Positions 33,901-46,134 of a DNA stretch of 64,000 nt are shown in pieces. Under the pieces are notes generated by a model that worked only from the letters and a program-made list of their open reading frames with translations, searched no databases and had not been told where the DNA came from. Within the stretch, counting starts at the first letter, position 1; each line of letters opens with the position of its first letter. The position numbers and the translations under genes are program-made. Origin of the DNA: Mycoplasma seminis (GTDB lineage: Bacteria > Bacillota_I > Bacilli_A > Mycoplasmatales > Metamycoplasmataceae); assembly GCF_030718845.1 (NCBI RefSeq), contig NZ_CP132191.1, forward strand, positions 248,001 through 312,000. The letters run 5' to 3'.

Positions 33901-36473
33901 CTGTTAAAAAACGTAAATCAAATGATTTCTTTGCATTACCATTCGGATTACAAAGTGAATTACAAACATTAAGAGATTCATATATTAACATTTATGAAAG
34001 AGCATATGACCAAAAGAAAAATGCATTAGATAATGTTAAATTTAGTGCTTTCCTTAAAGGAAACAAAGGTTCTGTATTAACTTTTGTTCCAAATGGGTTC
34101 GAAGGCGAAAACTCCGATTTAAATAAATTCTTCTTCCCATACATGCGCGAAAATTCATTCTTAGCAGATAGAATTAATATACGTGATGGTCTTTCAAACA
34201 GAATGTCTTCTATTGCTGAAGATAATGGATTCCCTGCTACAAATTCAAGATGAAGCATGTATCCAACACAAGCCTTTATTACTTTAATTGGATTGCAACC
34301 TTACAGTGCTGATGGTGCAACAAATACTTTATTATTCGATAGCTTTGTTGCATTTGTTGATAAAGATACTAATATTGTAAATTCACAACAAGTTTGAAAT
34401 TCTTCTAGAGATGCATTAGGAAAATTCGATGAAGCTATCCGTGGAGTAGTACTTAATCCATATTCTAGATTCATGAAAGCAAATGATAAAGAGCTTTTAA
34501 AAGCAGTTAACAAATTACATCAACAAATGGTTATTGTTACTGACCGTGAAAATGCAAGAGATAATTTATCCGCTCCTAAATTCAAGAGTTTCTATGAATT
34601 AATAAACTTTGCTTCAATCGATTATTCAAAAGCTAAATATGATACTAATATCAAAAATTACAACTGAGATGTTGAATATGTAAAAACTAAATTTAACTTA
34701 TTTGAAATAAAATCACTTGCAGAAAAAGATACCGAATTAACAACAGCAAACTTAAGAGAACAAATTAATTCTGCTTCAGATGAAAATGCACAAGAACAAG
34801 CTGTAGCTAACTATGCAATGTATCGTTTCAGACACTCAAACCTTGTATTAAGTGTAAAAGAATTCTCACCAGCATTAGATTTAGTTGCAAATTCTGCAAT
34901 CTTCTCAAAAGATTACGGAATTGACATGATTAGTGAAACATTCAAGAAATATTATGTGCAAGATCTTACATCGGCACCTGAAGAAAATAAAAACTTATAT
35001 TTCGATGCTGAAAAATTGCAAAAATACTTAGAACAATTTATTCAAGATAATAATTTATCTCAATACATTAAATACTTTAGTATGCAAGATTTTGTAACAT
35101 TAGCTGGAAATGTAATGTTCTTTAAAAATGGTGGGGAAACTGAAATGACTATTGATAACATCTTATTTGGTGGATTTTCTTCAGGAGAATCTTCAGATGA
35201 TGTTAAAAACTACAACGATACTAGAGTTGAACCACTTCTAAATGATAAGTTTACTGACTATATTTACTCAATTGCTGAAACATTAACTAGAGATTATGTT
35301 CAAACAGTTTACTCACCTAATAAGAATGATTTTGGAAACACTCCAAGTTACTTAAAAGGGCTTTCAGAAGCTATTACTGGACTTGATTATATTGTTGATG
35401 GTACTGCGATTAATTACCTTAATGAATTAAAGAATAATAATACAAATATGTCTACAGGAATTAAAGAATCACTTGAAGCTGATAGATATAACGAATTCTA
35501 CCAACAACATGTTGCTGGAATTATTGAGTTTAACAAAAGAATTCAAAAAACTAAAACAGACAAAAAAGAATTAAGCAAGTTACTTGATTCATTATCAGTT
35601 AACGATCCGGAATATGATGCTATTCATAACGCAATTGAAACATTAAATCAAACTATTAATTCAATTTCTGATGAAAGACATAATTATATTTCAAATGCAA
35701 AAGCTAAATTCTTTGATGATATTTCTGCGAAACGTTTCTTCCAAGATTATGAATATAGAGATTCAAGTTACTTTGGAAAATTTATTTCAAATAGTAATGG
35801 ATTCTTTAAAGATAGATTTGAAAAAGAAACCATTGGTATGGAACTTTATGATGTAGACGGAAATCCAATTGTAGATCAAAATATCAGATTAAAAGATTTT
35901 GAAGGAAACAGAATTACAAACCGTCCTGAAGCATTCTTTATTTCACAACTTTACAACTATGGTGTTTCAAAACGTAATATTTCTGGAATATTCAGAAATA
36001 AAGATTTAGATGCTTTAGCAATGTATGGATATATTAAAAATGATTTAGCTACTCAAGCTAAATACCTTAAATTCACTGACGTAGATACTAAAGAAGAAAT
36101 TTTCTTAAGTATCCATACTGAAAAAACTAATAATATCTTCTGATTGCAAAAACAAGGAGATGTATCTGCTAAGAAAACCATTGAAGATTACGGGTACACT
36201 TCATGATTATCTGATTATGCCTTAATGGCTAAATATAGAGATGCATTATTAAAACCAAAACACAGATACTACATGGAATTTGCTGATGAAAACAAAAAAG
36301 CAATTCAAGATATTGATTTAGGAAATGTACAAGCACTTGCGGAAAATGCAAAAGCAGTACAACAATCACCTATTAAGATAGTGCCTGAAGTAGAAACAAA
36401 TGCTCAAGGCGAAAAAGTAAAAACAGGTAAAACAATAATAAATGTTGACTTCCAATTCAACATTTCACACTAA
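30954..36473 (+). CDS. PDxFFG protein: giant secreted/membrane-anchored putative zinc metallopeptidase
   Basis: An 1839-aa protein, open with many UGA-Trp codons. N-terminus MLKNWSLKSKILLSLATLAVGSGIAIGSMIAYA is a signal anchor. The name-giving motif PDAFFG lies at residues 196-201. HEYGHHYT (His660) has the HExxH zinc-protease form; a third ligand is not certain, though Glu residues follow in GGANESSYYSYEALVNYLEA. The family is known only as mycoplasma 'PDxFFG protein'. Start ATG 30954 is 8 nt from AAAGGA; an ATG at 30945 is too close. It is followed after 13 bp by the oppA-like gene, so a surface protease feeding peptides to the importer is plausible (inference). Confidence 0.8.
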
Positions 36474-36486
36474 TGAAAGGAGAATG

Positions 36487-39400
36487 ATGAAAACAAAAAA
36501 TCGTTCCAAAAAGATCTTTAAACTCACATTACTTGCATCAGCTCCTTTAGTCTTAAGTGCGACAACTATAGCATGTACAAGTACAAAAAACGGAGCAGCT
36601 CGAGAACATAGAGAAAAGATGATAGTTGATTATGATTTAGGACTTGCAACCGAGCCAATCAATAACCTTAACTATGTTAAATATAAATCAATGGACAAAA
36701 TTGTTCCATCCTTAGTTGATTCATATTTAAAGGCTGGACCAAGTACTGCACTTAAAAGTCGTCTTGCTTCTAAACGTAGCTACAACTTTGTAATGATGTC
36801 TATGCCTGAGGATAAAACATCTGCAAACTTCGACAAATACATGGATAAAAACAAAAAGGTATTAGCAGAAGATAATGGAACTAACAACATTACAACTGCA
36901 TATTACTCAATTGACCAATTCAATGTTGTTGGGGGACTTGCTGATGATTCAGGTTCTGGAAATAGTGTAAAAACTAAATCAACAATTTATGCTTTCAGAA
37001 ACCCAAGAAACTCAAATAACTACATGGCTATGACTGGGTTTGTTAATAAAAAGAAAAATAAATGATCTAATGGGGATTATATTAATGCTCAAGATATCCG
37101 TGATTATTTAGAATACATTTTAGATTTAAACACAGGATCTCAAAAATTAGACGCTATTAAAAAGTATGGACTTAGAGCTGCAGATAAATTTATCGATGCT
37201 CAAAAAGAATATTTAGCAAAATTCAACAAAACCTATAAAAATCCATTTGGACGCAGAAGTTATGTTTATAGTAAGGCACTAAACAGATACATTCAAGATC
37301 CAAAAGAACAAGTATATCAATCACAAAATAACGGTGATGAAGCTGAAGTGCAAGCGATTAAGCAAGCTGCTAAAGAACTTGGATTTTACACAGGACAATT
37401 ATTCTTGGATTATGACAATGAATTTATTGCACAATATATTCATTTAAATCCTAAATTCAACTTAAATGATGAAGTTCAAGATTTTATTATCGGTAAAGAT
37501 GAAGATGGAAAAGACATCACAATTCAAATTATTAAAAACCCATATGTAAATCCATATCAAACATTTTTAACAGATAAAGGGCTTAAAGGTGAAATTCAAT
37601 CAATTGCTAAAGATGAAAATTCATTTACTTTAGTATTTGATGAAAACCATACGCCTGACTTAAGTTACTTATTATTTACAATCTTGCATAACTTATTCCC
37701 AATTAACCGTAGATATGTTGAAACTGTTGCTGGTGGAATCGATAAATACGGTTCAGAACCAGATAAATTCCTTACTTCAGGACCATTTAAGATTCCTGCT
37801 GGAAGAAATGGAATTTTACTTGGACCTAATGGATACATTAATTTAGTAAAGAATAAAGAATACTTTGATGCTGAAAACACAATTTCAAACAAAATTAAAA
37901 TTATGTTTTCAACTAACAAGAACACTAATGCTTTATTCTTTGAAGATGGATATATTTCACAAACTTATATCCCTGCTTCAAAAATGGTGTCATATTGAGC
38001 TGATCCAAAAATCAAGGAATACCTTAACAAAAACCAAGGGTATGGAACTATTGCATTTGGTCTTAACTTAGATTTAGAAACCAATGCAAATAGTTGACTT
38101 CAAGATCAAGACTTTAGAAATGCTATTTATTATGCAATTAACCGTGATGATGCTTTAAAATTCGTTGGTTGAGATTTCTCATTCCCAGTTAACACTTGAA
38201 CAGCATACGGTCAATACAAAACATTTGATGGTAAAAACCTTGAAATGTTCTTTGAAGGTGCGAAATCTAAAGCTAAAAATGATAAAGAATTCCCGTTACA
38301 AAACTATGAATATGTAGTTCACATGGCTAAAGGGTTTAATTTTGAAAAAACTAAACGGATTGATTTAGCTTATGATGTTCCAACTGCACAATTCTATATG
38401 GATAGATTTAGAAAAAAACATCCAGAATTAAAATCGGTTTCACTTAGATTTTTAAATAATGGACAAGATGAACAAAAGAAAGCTGGTTCATACCTTAAAG
38501 AAGCTATGTTAAAAGCTTTTGATGGATTTGTTAACATTGAACTTAAAAGCTTACCAGAAAACATTTTTGCAAGTTTTATTGAAAAAGGTGAATACGACAT
38601 TATTTACCAAAACTACGATAGAATTGGTGGAAATGGTGCTCAAGATTATGTTTCAGCATTCTTTAAATCAGATGAAATTGATACAATTAACCAAAAAACC
38701 ATTGGATTTAAAGAAAACCCAGTTGGTTCATACACTTATGCAAATTATGTAGCTGACTTAGTGCTAGAAGAATTAAGCTTACAACACGCTAATGTTTCTC
38801 GTTTGAGTCTACTACAAAGAGATATAAATTATATTTCACAAATTATTGCTGCAAATGCTACAATGAATGAAACTTTCCAAAAGGCTTACAATTCAGATAG
38901 TGCTTCAGCAATAACAAGTTTTAATGAACAATATGAAAACATTATTAAAGATGAACTTGTTAAATTAAGTGATGTTAAAAACTTATATTCAAATCAATAT
39001 GTTAGATATTTAGTTGATTACTTAATTTTAGATAAATCATTATCAAATAATGTTTTAAGCGAAGAAAGAAAAAATGTTAGAAGAAGAATTATGCAAGCTA
39101 GATTACATTCAGCTTTTGTCTTATTCCTTCCTACATTTATGAGTATTGATCAAATAGCTGATTTAACTAACAATACTCAAGAAAGACTTGAATTTAATCA
39201 AGAAAATATATTTAATACTGGGGATAATAAGGCACAACAAAGAAAAGCTCCAAAATTCTGAAATAAATTTATTGAGCTTGCCTTACCAAAATTTGAAGAA
39301 AGTGCCTTTGCTTATACTTCAAGAATTTCTTCATTCTTTACAGGAAACTTTAGTGATGAAGAATTAGCAGATAACTGAGAACAATCAGTTGTTTACCAAT

Positions 39401-39585
39401 TTATCGGTGCAATTGAGAAAGTTATTAGAGATGCTGCTATTGTTATTCCTTTAATGGAAGTTGATACTAACTGAGAAGTAACAAAAGTTGGTGGAGTTGA
39501 TGGATTATATAGATTCTCACTTCAATACGCTTATGATATGACCAGACCACCAAGAGATAATTTACCAAGAACAAGGGAGGGATAG
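36487..39585 (+). CDS. oppA: Oligopeptide ABC transporter substrate-binding lipoprotein
   Basis: A 1032-aa protein. Signal peptide with lipobox ATTIAC (Cys about residue 29). The C-terminal two thirds match SBP family 5: DQDFRNAIYYAINRDDAL, PAGRNGILLGPNGYINLVKN, and FASFIEKGEYDIIYQNY. It is about twice the length of ordinary OppA, as in the large mollicute OppA proteins. A second ATG at 36487 with AAGGAG at good spacing is chosen over the adjacent 36484. The stop codon is immediately followed by the TTG start of oppB. Confidence 0.88.
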
Positions 39586-40635
39586 TTGAAAAAGATATTA
39601 TATGATAATAAAGTTTATACTTTAAGTGATAATAAAGTTATCTTCAAAAATAAAAGAAGTGACGATTTAACACTTAGACAAAGACTTCTTGCTATTGATT
39701 CCCCATTTCTTAAAACGTTCTGAAGAGTTTTTAAAATTATTTTAGAATTCTTCATTATTGGTTTTATAGTTATCTCAATTACTTTCTTCCTTATTAACTC
39801 AGTTCCAGGTGAAAACCCCTTAACTCAAGGGTTAGATGAAGGAGCTCGTAAAGCTGTTGAAAAGAAATATGGATTAGATCTTCCTTTAATCCAAAGATAT
39901 TTCAATTACTTAAAAGGTCTATTTACAGGAAACTTTGGAATTTCGCTTTCCTTATTCCCTGGGCAAGACATTAATACCTTTATTTGAGATAGATTTTACA
40001 AATCATTCCTTGTTGGTATTTTCTCAGTTATGCTTACTGTAGGGATTGGAATTCCGCTTGGAATTTGAATCGGGAAAAACCCTGGTGGATGAGTAGATAA
40101 TATTTCTACGGTAATTGTAAGTATTTTCTCTTCAGTGCCTTCAATCATTTTCGCCTTAGTGCTAGTGTTTTTAGGTAGAGCTATCGGTATGCCTTATGTA
40201 TTTGATCAAGGTAATGTAATTACTTACATCTTACCTGGATTAGCACTTTCACTTGGAAGTATCATTGTTTATATTAAATATATTAGAACTGAATTAAACC
40301 GTGAGCTTAACTCAGTTCATGCTAAATTCGCTTACTTAAAAGGTGTTTCAAAAAATAGATTTGTTTGAAAACACGCATTAAAACCTGCTTTATTCCCAAT
40401 TGCAACATTTTTCCCAGCTGTTATTTTTGGTTCATTTATCGGAAGTATTTTTATCGAACAAATTTTCTTAATCCCTGGATCTGGAGATACTTTACTTCAA
40501 GCGATCCAAACTAAAGATTACAACGTTATCTTATTCTTAATTGTTATGTTTGCTTTATTAACGGTGCTTTCATATGCATTCCGTGATATCTTATATGAAG
40601 CAATTGACCCTAGAATAAGAAGAAGAGGAGCTTAG
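39586..40635 (+). CDS. oppB: Oligopeptide ABC transporter permease OppB (TTG start)
   Basis: A 349-aa membrane protein with an N-terminal cytosolic region then about six TM helices. SVPGENPL and YGLDLPLIQRYFNYLKGLFTGNFG are OppB/DppB hallmarks, and the EAA-like loop is LRTELNRELNSVHAKFAYLKGVSKNR. The frame opens with TTG directly after the oppA stop; GGGAGGGA precedes it and no ATG fits. It pairs with OppC to form the channel. Confidence 0.9.
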
Positions 40636-40636
40636 A

Positions 40637-41695
40637 ATGGAAAACCAGAATCAAAAACCTAAGAGATCCTTTAAAAAATTTCTAGATAAATGAGCTTCAA
40701 ACATTAGATACAGAGAAAGTATCGGAAAAACAAATGAGAAAAATATGAGCGATATGTCTGCTCCTAACCCAATTACTCAACCATTTAACTACCAAAGTTG
40801 AAAATTGGTTGGAAAAATCATGGATTATGAATCAGACATGCACATGGGGAGTGAAACAAAAGCTTTTAAAGAATTCATTAATAGATTCTCACGTTCATTT
40901 GCTGGTGTATTTGGACTTGTTACATTAGTTACGTTAATTTTACTTGCAATCATAATTCCATTTACTACTCAAAACCCTAATGCAACAAGTATTACAGATA
41001 AAAACTTAACTTTTAACTCTTATGACCACTTTAATATTTATCACTTCTTTGGTACAGATGATCAAGGAAGGGATTATTGAGCAAGGTTATGATGAGGATT
41101 ACGTTATTCGATTGCTTTAGCCTTTGTGGTAACTGCAATTGAAGTTGTAATCGGGTTAACTATTGGAATTATGATGGGTCAATTTGAAATGTTTGATAAA
41201 ATAATGACATTTATTATTAAGGTTATTTCAATTGTGCCTACAATTATTATCTTGATTTTAATGACCATTATTATTTCGCCTAGTTTCTGAGTTATTGTAT
41301 TTTCACTTTCATTAACTTCATGAACTGGTATGGCTAACCAAATTAGAGCCCAAGTAAAACGTGCTAAATACTTTGAATGAGTGTCAGCATCAAAAATTTT
41401 AGGTACTCCAACTTGAAAAGTACTTAAAAATTATGTACCTGTAATTTTACCTATTTTAATTACTCAATTAGTATTTACTATTCCTGGTGTTGTTTTATCA
41501 GAAACATCTCTTGCCTTCATTGGACTTGCAATTGAAGATGTTCCAACACTTGGAAACATTATTTCAGATGGACAAAAAGTCTTCCCAGATTATGTAAGAT
41601 ATGTTTTCGTTCCATCTACATTCTTAATTTTAATAACAACAAGTGTGCAATTAATTGGAGCTTCAGTGCAAGATTCATTAAGAAGACAAAGATAG
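40637..41695 (+). CDS. oppC: Oligopeptide ABC transporter permease OppC
   Basis: A 352-aa protein. N-terminal cytosolic tail, one TM (AGVFGLVTLVTLILLAIIIPF), then HFFGTDDQGRDYWARLWWGLRYS, the OppC signature, further TM helices and the loop QVKRAKYFEWVSASKILGT. UGA-Trp codons fragment the frame. ATG begins 2 nt after the oppB stop, with GAGGAG inside oppB as ribosome binding site. Confidence 0.92.
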
Positions 41696-41702
41696 GAGCA
41701 AT

Positions 41703-42968
41703 ATGTCAAAAAGTTTAGATGAAAAAAATATTGCTAAGAGACAAAAAGAAATTGCTCAAGCTCGCAAAAGACAAAATTCATTAATGCACAAAATTTGAAA
41801 AAAACTTGTTGTTTATTTCTCAAATAAATTTTCATTCTTTTCATCACGAAACTTTATGTTTGATTGAGAAGAATTTGAAAAGAATGTTCAATATAAAACC
41901 TTACCTAATGGTGAAAAAGTAAAAATAGCTGCTGAAATTATTGATATGAATTTATCATTCACTAACCCTTCGAGACCTGGCGAAAAAAATAAAGTTCTTA
42001 GAGGTCCATCAATTCAAATTTATGAAGGTAAAGTGCATGCAATTATTGGTGAATCTGGTTCAGGTAAATCAGTTATTACTTCATTATTGTATGGACTTAC
42101 TGGAGATAATGCTGTAATTGATTCAGGTGAAGTTAAACTTTACAATAATAATGTTGAAAAATTTACTTTTAAAGATTGAGAAAAATCTCACTACCGTGGA
42201 AGAGTAGTTTCTGCTGTCTTCCAAAACCCAATGTCAACACTTAATCCAACTATGAAGGTTGGAACACAAATTATGGAAGGTATGCTGATCAATAAAGTTG
42301 TTAAAAACAAAAAAGAAGCATACGAAAGAGCTGTTGAATTCTTAAAATTAACTAAAATTGCTGACCCTGAAGCGGTTATGAAACTTTATCCTCACGAAAT
42401 GTCTGGGGGTATGATTCAACGGGTTGTTATTGCCGCAATTGTTGCTTTAGAACCTAAAATTTTAGTTATGGATGAACCTACTACAGCTTTAGACCCTACA
42501 GTACAGGCACTTGTGCTTGATATTATCAAAGAATTACAAGAAAAACTTAATCTTTCAATTGTCTTTATTACCCACGACCTTGGAGTAGTTGCATCAATTA
42601 GTGATTTCATTTCTATTATGTATGCTGGTCAAATTATTGAAGAAGGTACGGCTAAAGAAATTCTTCACTATCCACAACACCCATACACTTGAGGACTTAT
42701 TTTAAGTATGCCTGATGTTAATAAAGGTGATAGACTCGCAACAATTAGAGGTTCAGTTCCTTCAAATCTAAATAATATTGTTGGAGATGCTTTCGCAGTC
42801 AGAAATGACTACGCTCTAGGAATAGACTTCCAAGAAGAACCTAAATTCTATTACGTTTCAGAAACACATAGAGTTAAATCAGCACTTTTAGATGACCGTG
42901 CACCAGAATATACACCACCAATGCATATTCAAAAATTATGAAAGGAGTTTTTAGAACAGTCTAAATAA
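41703..42968 (+). CDS. oppD: Oligopeptide ABC transporter ATPase OppD
   Basis: A 421-aa protein. Walker A is GESGSGKS (about residues 116-123), the ABC signature is MSGGMIQR, Walker B is ILVMDEPTTALD, H-loop FITHDLGVV, and a C-terminal oligopeptide-transporter extension (HPYTWGLILSMP). There is an N-terminal extension of about 80 residues compared with Bacillus OppD. AGGAG sits just upstream of the ATG. Confidence 0.92.
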
Positions 42969-42969
42969 T

Positions 42970-44298
42970 ATGAGTAAACCATATATTGAAACAAAAAGAA
43001 AATTCCTTTTTTGAAAAGAAAAATTAATCCGTATAGATACACCTGGCGTTGAAGAAATGCTTAAAGTCCCTGCAGATAAAGAAGTTTTAGCATCATTAAG
43101 AAATGTTGATATTACTTATGGAGCTGGTGCAAAAGCTTTCCGTGCTGTAGTAGATATGAATATGAATATTTACCGTGGAGAAGTTCTTGGACTTGTTGGT
43201 GAATCTGGTTCAGGAAAAAGTACAATTGGACGTGCTATTATTGGGCTAACACCACATAGTTTTGGTCAAATTCATATTTTAGATAAATTACTACCTAAAA
43301 AAATGAATCGTGGATTCAAAGTTGGTAAAAAACTAAAAGAATATAAAGCGATTGAAAACTTCATGGTTAATAAAGTCCAAATGATCTTCCAAGATCCTGC
43401 AAACTCACTTAACCCGCATATAAATGTTGAAGCAGTTGTTTCAGAAGGCTTAACAAATACTAAAAATGCTAGAGAAATTTATTTATTCAACATTGATCAA
43501 GATGTTGCAAAAGAATTATTTAGCAAATGAATTACACCTGATATTTATGCTGAATACTATGTTTCAACCAAACAAAATTTAGATGCTGATATTGCTGAAA
43601 ATGAGAATGTAGCATATCAAGCTTTATATGTAGACTTTTTAGAAATTATTGATAGAAACCCTACATTACAAGAAGCAACAGATTACTTAAAAGAAGCTAA
43701 AAAACATAGAGATTCTCTTGCTGATTTATCTGAAAAAGAATGTAAAAGAATCCTTGTTCGTGATATTTTAAAGAGTGTTGGACTTGATGAATCAGTTTTA
43801 AAACGTTATCCACTTGAATTCTCAGGAGGACAACAACAACGGATTGGTATTTCACGTGCTGTGGTACTAAGACCTTCACTTTTAATTGCTGACGAACCAA
43901 TTTCAGCTCTTGACGTTTCTATTCAAGCTCAAGTTGTAAACATTTTTAATGAATTAAAAGAAAAATACAACTTAACAATTCTATTTATTGCCCATGACTT
44001 ACGTATGGTTGAATATATTTCTGACCGTATCGCAGTTATGAATAAAGGTAGATTACTAGAAATAGGAACTACTGAAGAAATAATGAATCATTCATTACAC
44101 CCTTATACAAAATCACTTCTAGAAGCAGTGCCTTCAATTGAAGGTGAAAAAGGAAGTTTAATCGGTTATACTTATAACCCCGCAATTCATGGATATGATG
44201 ATGAAAATCAACCTGAATGAATTAAAATAAATGATAATCACTTTATACTAGCTACAGAACCAGAGTTAGAAGAGTGAAAAGCTGGTATATATAAATAA
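42970..44298 (+). CDS. oppF: Oligopeptide ABC transporter ATPase OppF
   Basis: A 442-aa protein. Walker A is GESGSGKSTIG, Q-loop MIFQDPANSLNP, signature FSGGQQQR, Walker B LIADEPISALDV, H-loop FIAHDL. About 70 extra residues between the Q-loop and the signature region (roughly residues 165-260) are an insertion relative to ordinary OppF. ATG lies 2 nt after the oppD stop; the nearest AGGAG is over 20 nt upstream, so initiation probably depends on coupling to oppD. Confidence 0.9.
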
Positions 44299-44341
44299 TT
44301 AAAAAATAAAATATAATTTTAGAGAAATAAGAAAGGAAAAC

Positions 44342-46102
44342 ATGAAAAAAATAAAAACATTACTAATTTCACTTGCTGGTGCTAGTGCTGCAACACTACC
44401 TTTGATAGCAATCGCATGTCAAGATAAAGATAGTACAGAAAAAAAGCAGCAACAAGAAGCGATTAAAAACGCAACAGCAAATGCACAACTAGCTGCAGAA
44501 ATAAAAACCTCAGAAATTTATCCTTCAAGTCTTAAAGAAAAAAACTTAACTTTACAACTTCAACAAAACGATTTATTTAACGTAAAACTTATCTCACTTG
44601 ATAAAGATGATGTAAAAGGCAAAGTTATAATTAAGTATGAACTTAAGTCTAAAAAATTTGCTGATATTTCAGAAACAAAAGAATTAGAATTAAGTAATTT
44701 TAAAAGCCTTAATAAATTAGTCGACTCATTATCAGGAGAAGTAAAAAATCAAAATACAACAACTATTGATGATGCTGTACAATTAATTAATCAAGATTCT
44801 AAGAATTTAATCGTAAAAGGTTTAGAACAAGGGATTTCTTTCCAAATAACTAAACCAGCAGTAAAAACTAATGTAGCTGATAAGGAAGTTATAAAAGTTT
44901 CAATTGCAATTTTCAAAGCTAATAACCCTGAATTAAAGTCAAAAGAAACAGAATTACAAATTTCTAACTTTTATATCGGTAAGATAGAAGATATCAAAAA
45001 AACAATTGCAATTAAAGCAATTAATGATTATTCAAAAACATTATCTCTTGCTGTTGAAAATAAAGAAACAAAATTAATTTCTGATTTAACACATGATGAA
45101 ATTAAGCTTATTTCAAGTTCTGATGCAGAAATTCAAAATAAATACACAACTCAAATTAAGGAATTTCGTGCAAAAGCAGATACTACTACATTAGAAGTAG
45201 TAATTGAAATTACTAAAACAGGCACTGAAATCCACAGTGAATTTGTTTTAGAATTACCAGGATTCGCTGCTAAAAAATCAGAATCAGAAATTATCAATGA
45301 TAAAAATGATGCTGATTTACAAACTAATTTAAATGATTTAAAAGTAGAAATACCTGAAAAAGCTAAATTATATCCATCAAGAGTAACTGTTGAAAATATT
45401 AAATTTAGTGGATATAATTCTGAAAAATACTTAGCTAAAGTGTTGGGAATTACACCTAAATATTCTGCTGTAAACTTTAAAGGAATATTAACAAAGCAAA
45501 CTTCACAAGTTATTGTAAATGTAGAATTATCTTTAATATCAAATCCACAAATTAAAGAATCTAAACAATATATTATTGACAAGCTTAAAGTAATCCCTTC
45601 AGTAAGTACAAAAACTGTGTCGTTATTAAATACATACCCACTTAAAAGTACTGAAAGAGAAGGGATTCGTTCTGAAGATCCTAAAAATGCTTCATTACAT
45701 TTTGAAACACCAGTGCTTAATTTAATGAAAGCTCCGTCTAAATATGTTTATGTATCTGCTGAAGCTCCAGAGATAGATAAAAAAGATCCATATTTTGTTT
45801 ATAAAACAAGTTTAAAAGACTTAAGAAATATGATAGTAAGTAAAATGTTCAACCCTGCTGGACCTGAAAAAATCCACACATTCCATATGAATGTTATTCA
45901 ATCAATGCAATTATATGTAAGTCGAATTATTTATACAATTGATAGACAAATATTATCAAAAGAACCAATTGAAGAATACTACACATTAATTAATGGTCCA
46001 AAAGTTACTATCACAAGTACAACAAATCCAGCAAATTATGCTGAAAACATCAATAAATATATCTATATGAAGGAAAATTTAAAGAACAACGGAAATGTTT
46101 AA
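44342..46102 (+). CDS. Surface lipoprotein, lipoprotein-17-like repeats
   Basis: A 586-aa protein, no UGA codons. Signal peptide with lipobox LIAIAC (Cys 26). Two or more repeated modules contain a YPS element (SEIYPSSLKEKNLTL near residue 60 and AKLYPSRVTVENIKF near 340) followed by beta strands, the style of mycoplasma lipoprotein-17/variable surface lipoproteins. GAAAGGAAAAC precedes the ATG. It follows oppF by 43 bp and may be co-transcribed. The shared terminator downstream has been duplicated by an IS element. Confidence 0.75.
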   Translation: MKKIKTLLISLAGASAATLPLIAIACQDKDSTEKKQQQEAIKNATANAQLAAEIKTSEIYPSSLKEKNLTLQLQQNDLFNVKLISLDKDDVKGKVIIKYELKSKKFADISETKELELSNFKSLNKLVDSLSGEVKNQNTTTIDDAVQLINQDSKNLIVKGLEQGISFQITKPAVKTNVADKEVIKVSIAIFKANNPELKSKETELQISNFYIGKIEDIKKTIAIKAINDYSKTLSLAVENKETKLISDLTHDEIKLISSSDAEIQNKYTTQIKEFRAKADTTTLEVVIEITKTGTEIHSEFVLELPGFAAKKSESEIINDKNDADLQTNLNDLKVEIPEKAKLYPSRVTVENIKFSGYNSEKYLAKVLGITPKYSAVNFKGILTKQTSQVIVNVELSLISNPQIKESKQYIIDKLKVIPSVSTKTVSLLNTYPLKSTEREGIRSEDPKNASLHFETPVLNLMKAPSKYVYVSAEAPEIDKKDPYFVYKTSLKDLRNMIVSKMFNPAGPEKIHTFHMNVIQSMQLYVSRIIYTIDRQILSKEPIEEYYTLINGPKVTITSTTNPANYAENINKYIYMKENLKNNGNV

Positions 46103-46104
46103 CA

Positions 46105-46134
46105 AAAAATGTGAGTTAATAGCTCACATTTTTT
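46105..46134 (+). terminator. Terminator hairpin = left 30-bp target duplication of IS30-family element A
   Basis: AAAAATGTGAG/TTAATAG/CTCACATTTTTT, 2 bp after the lipoprotein stop. It is identical over 30 bp to 47392-47421. Confidence 0.9.
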
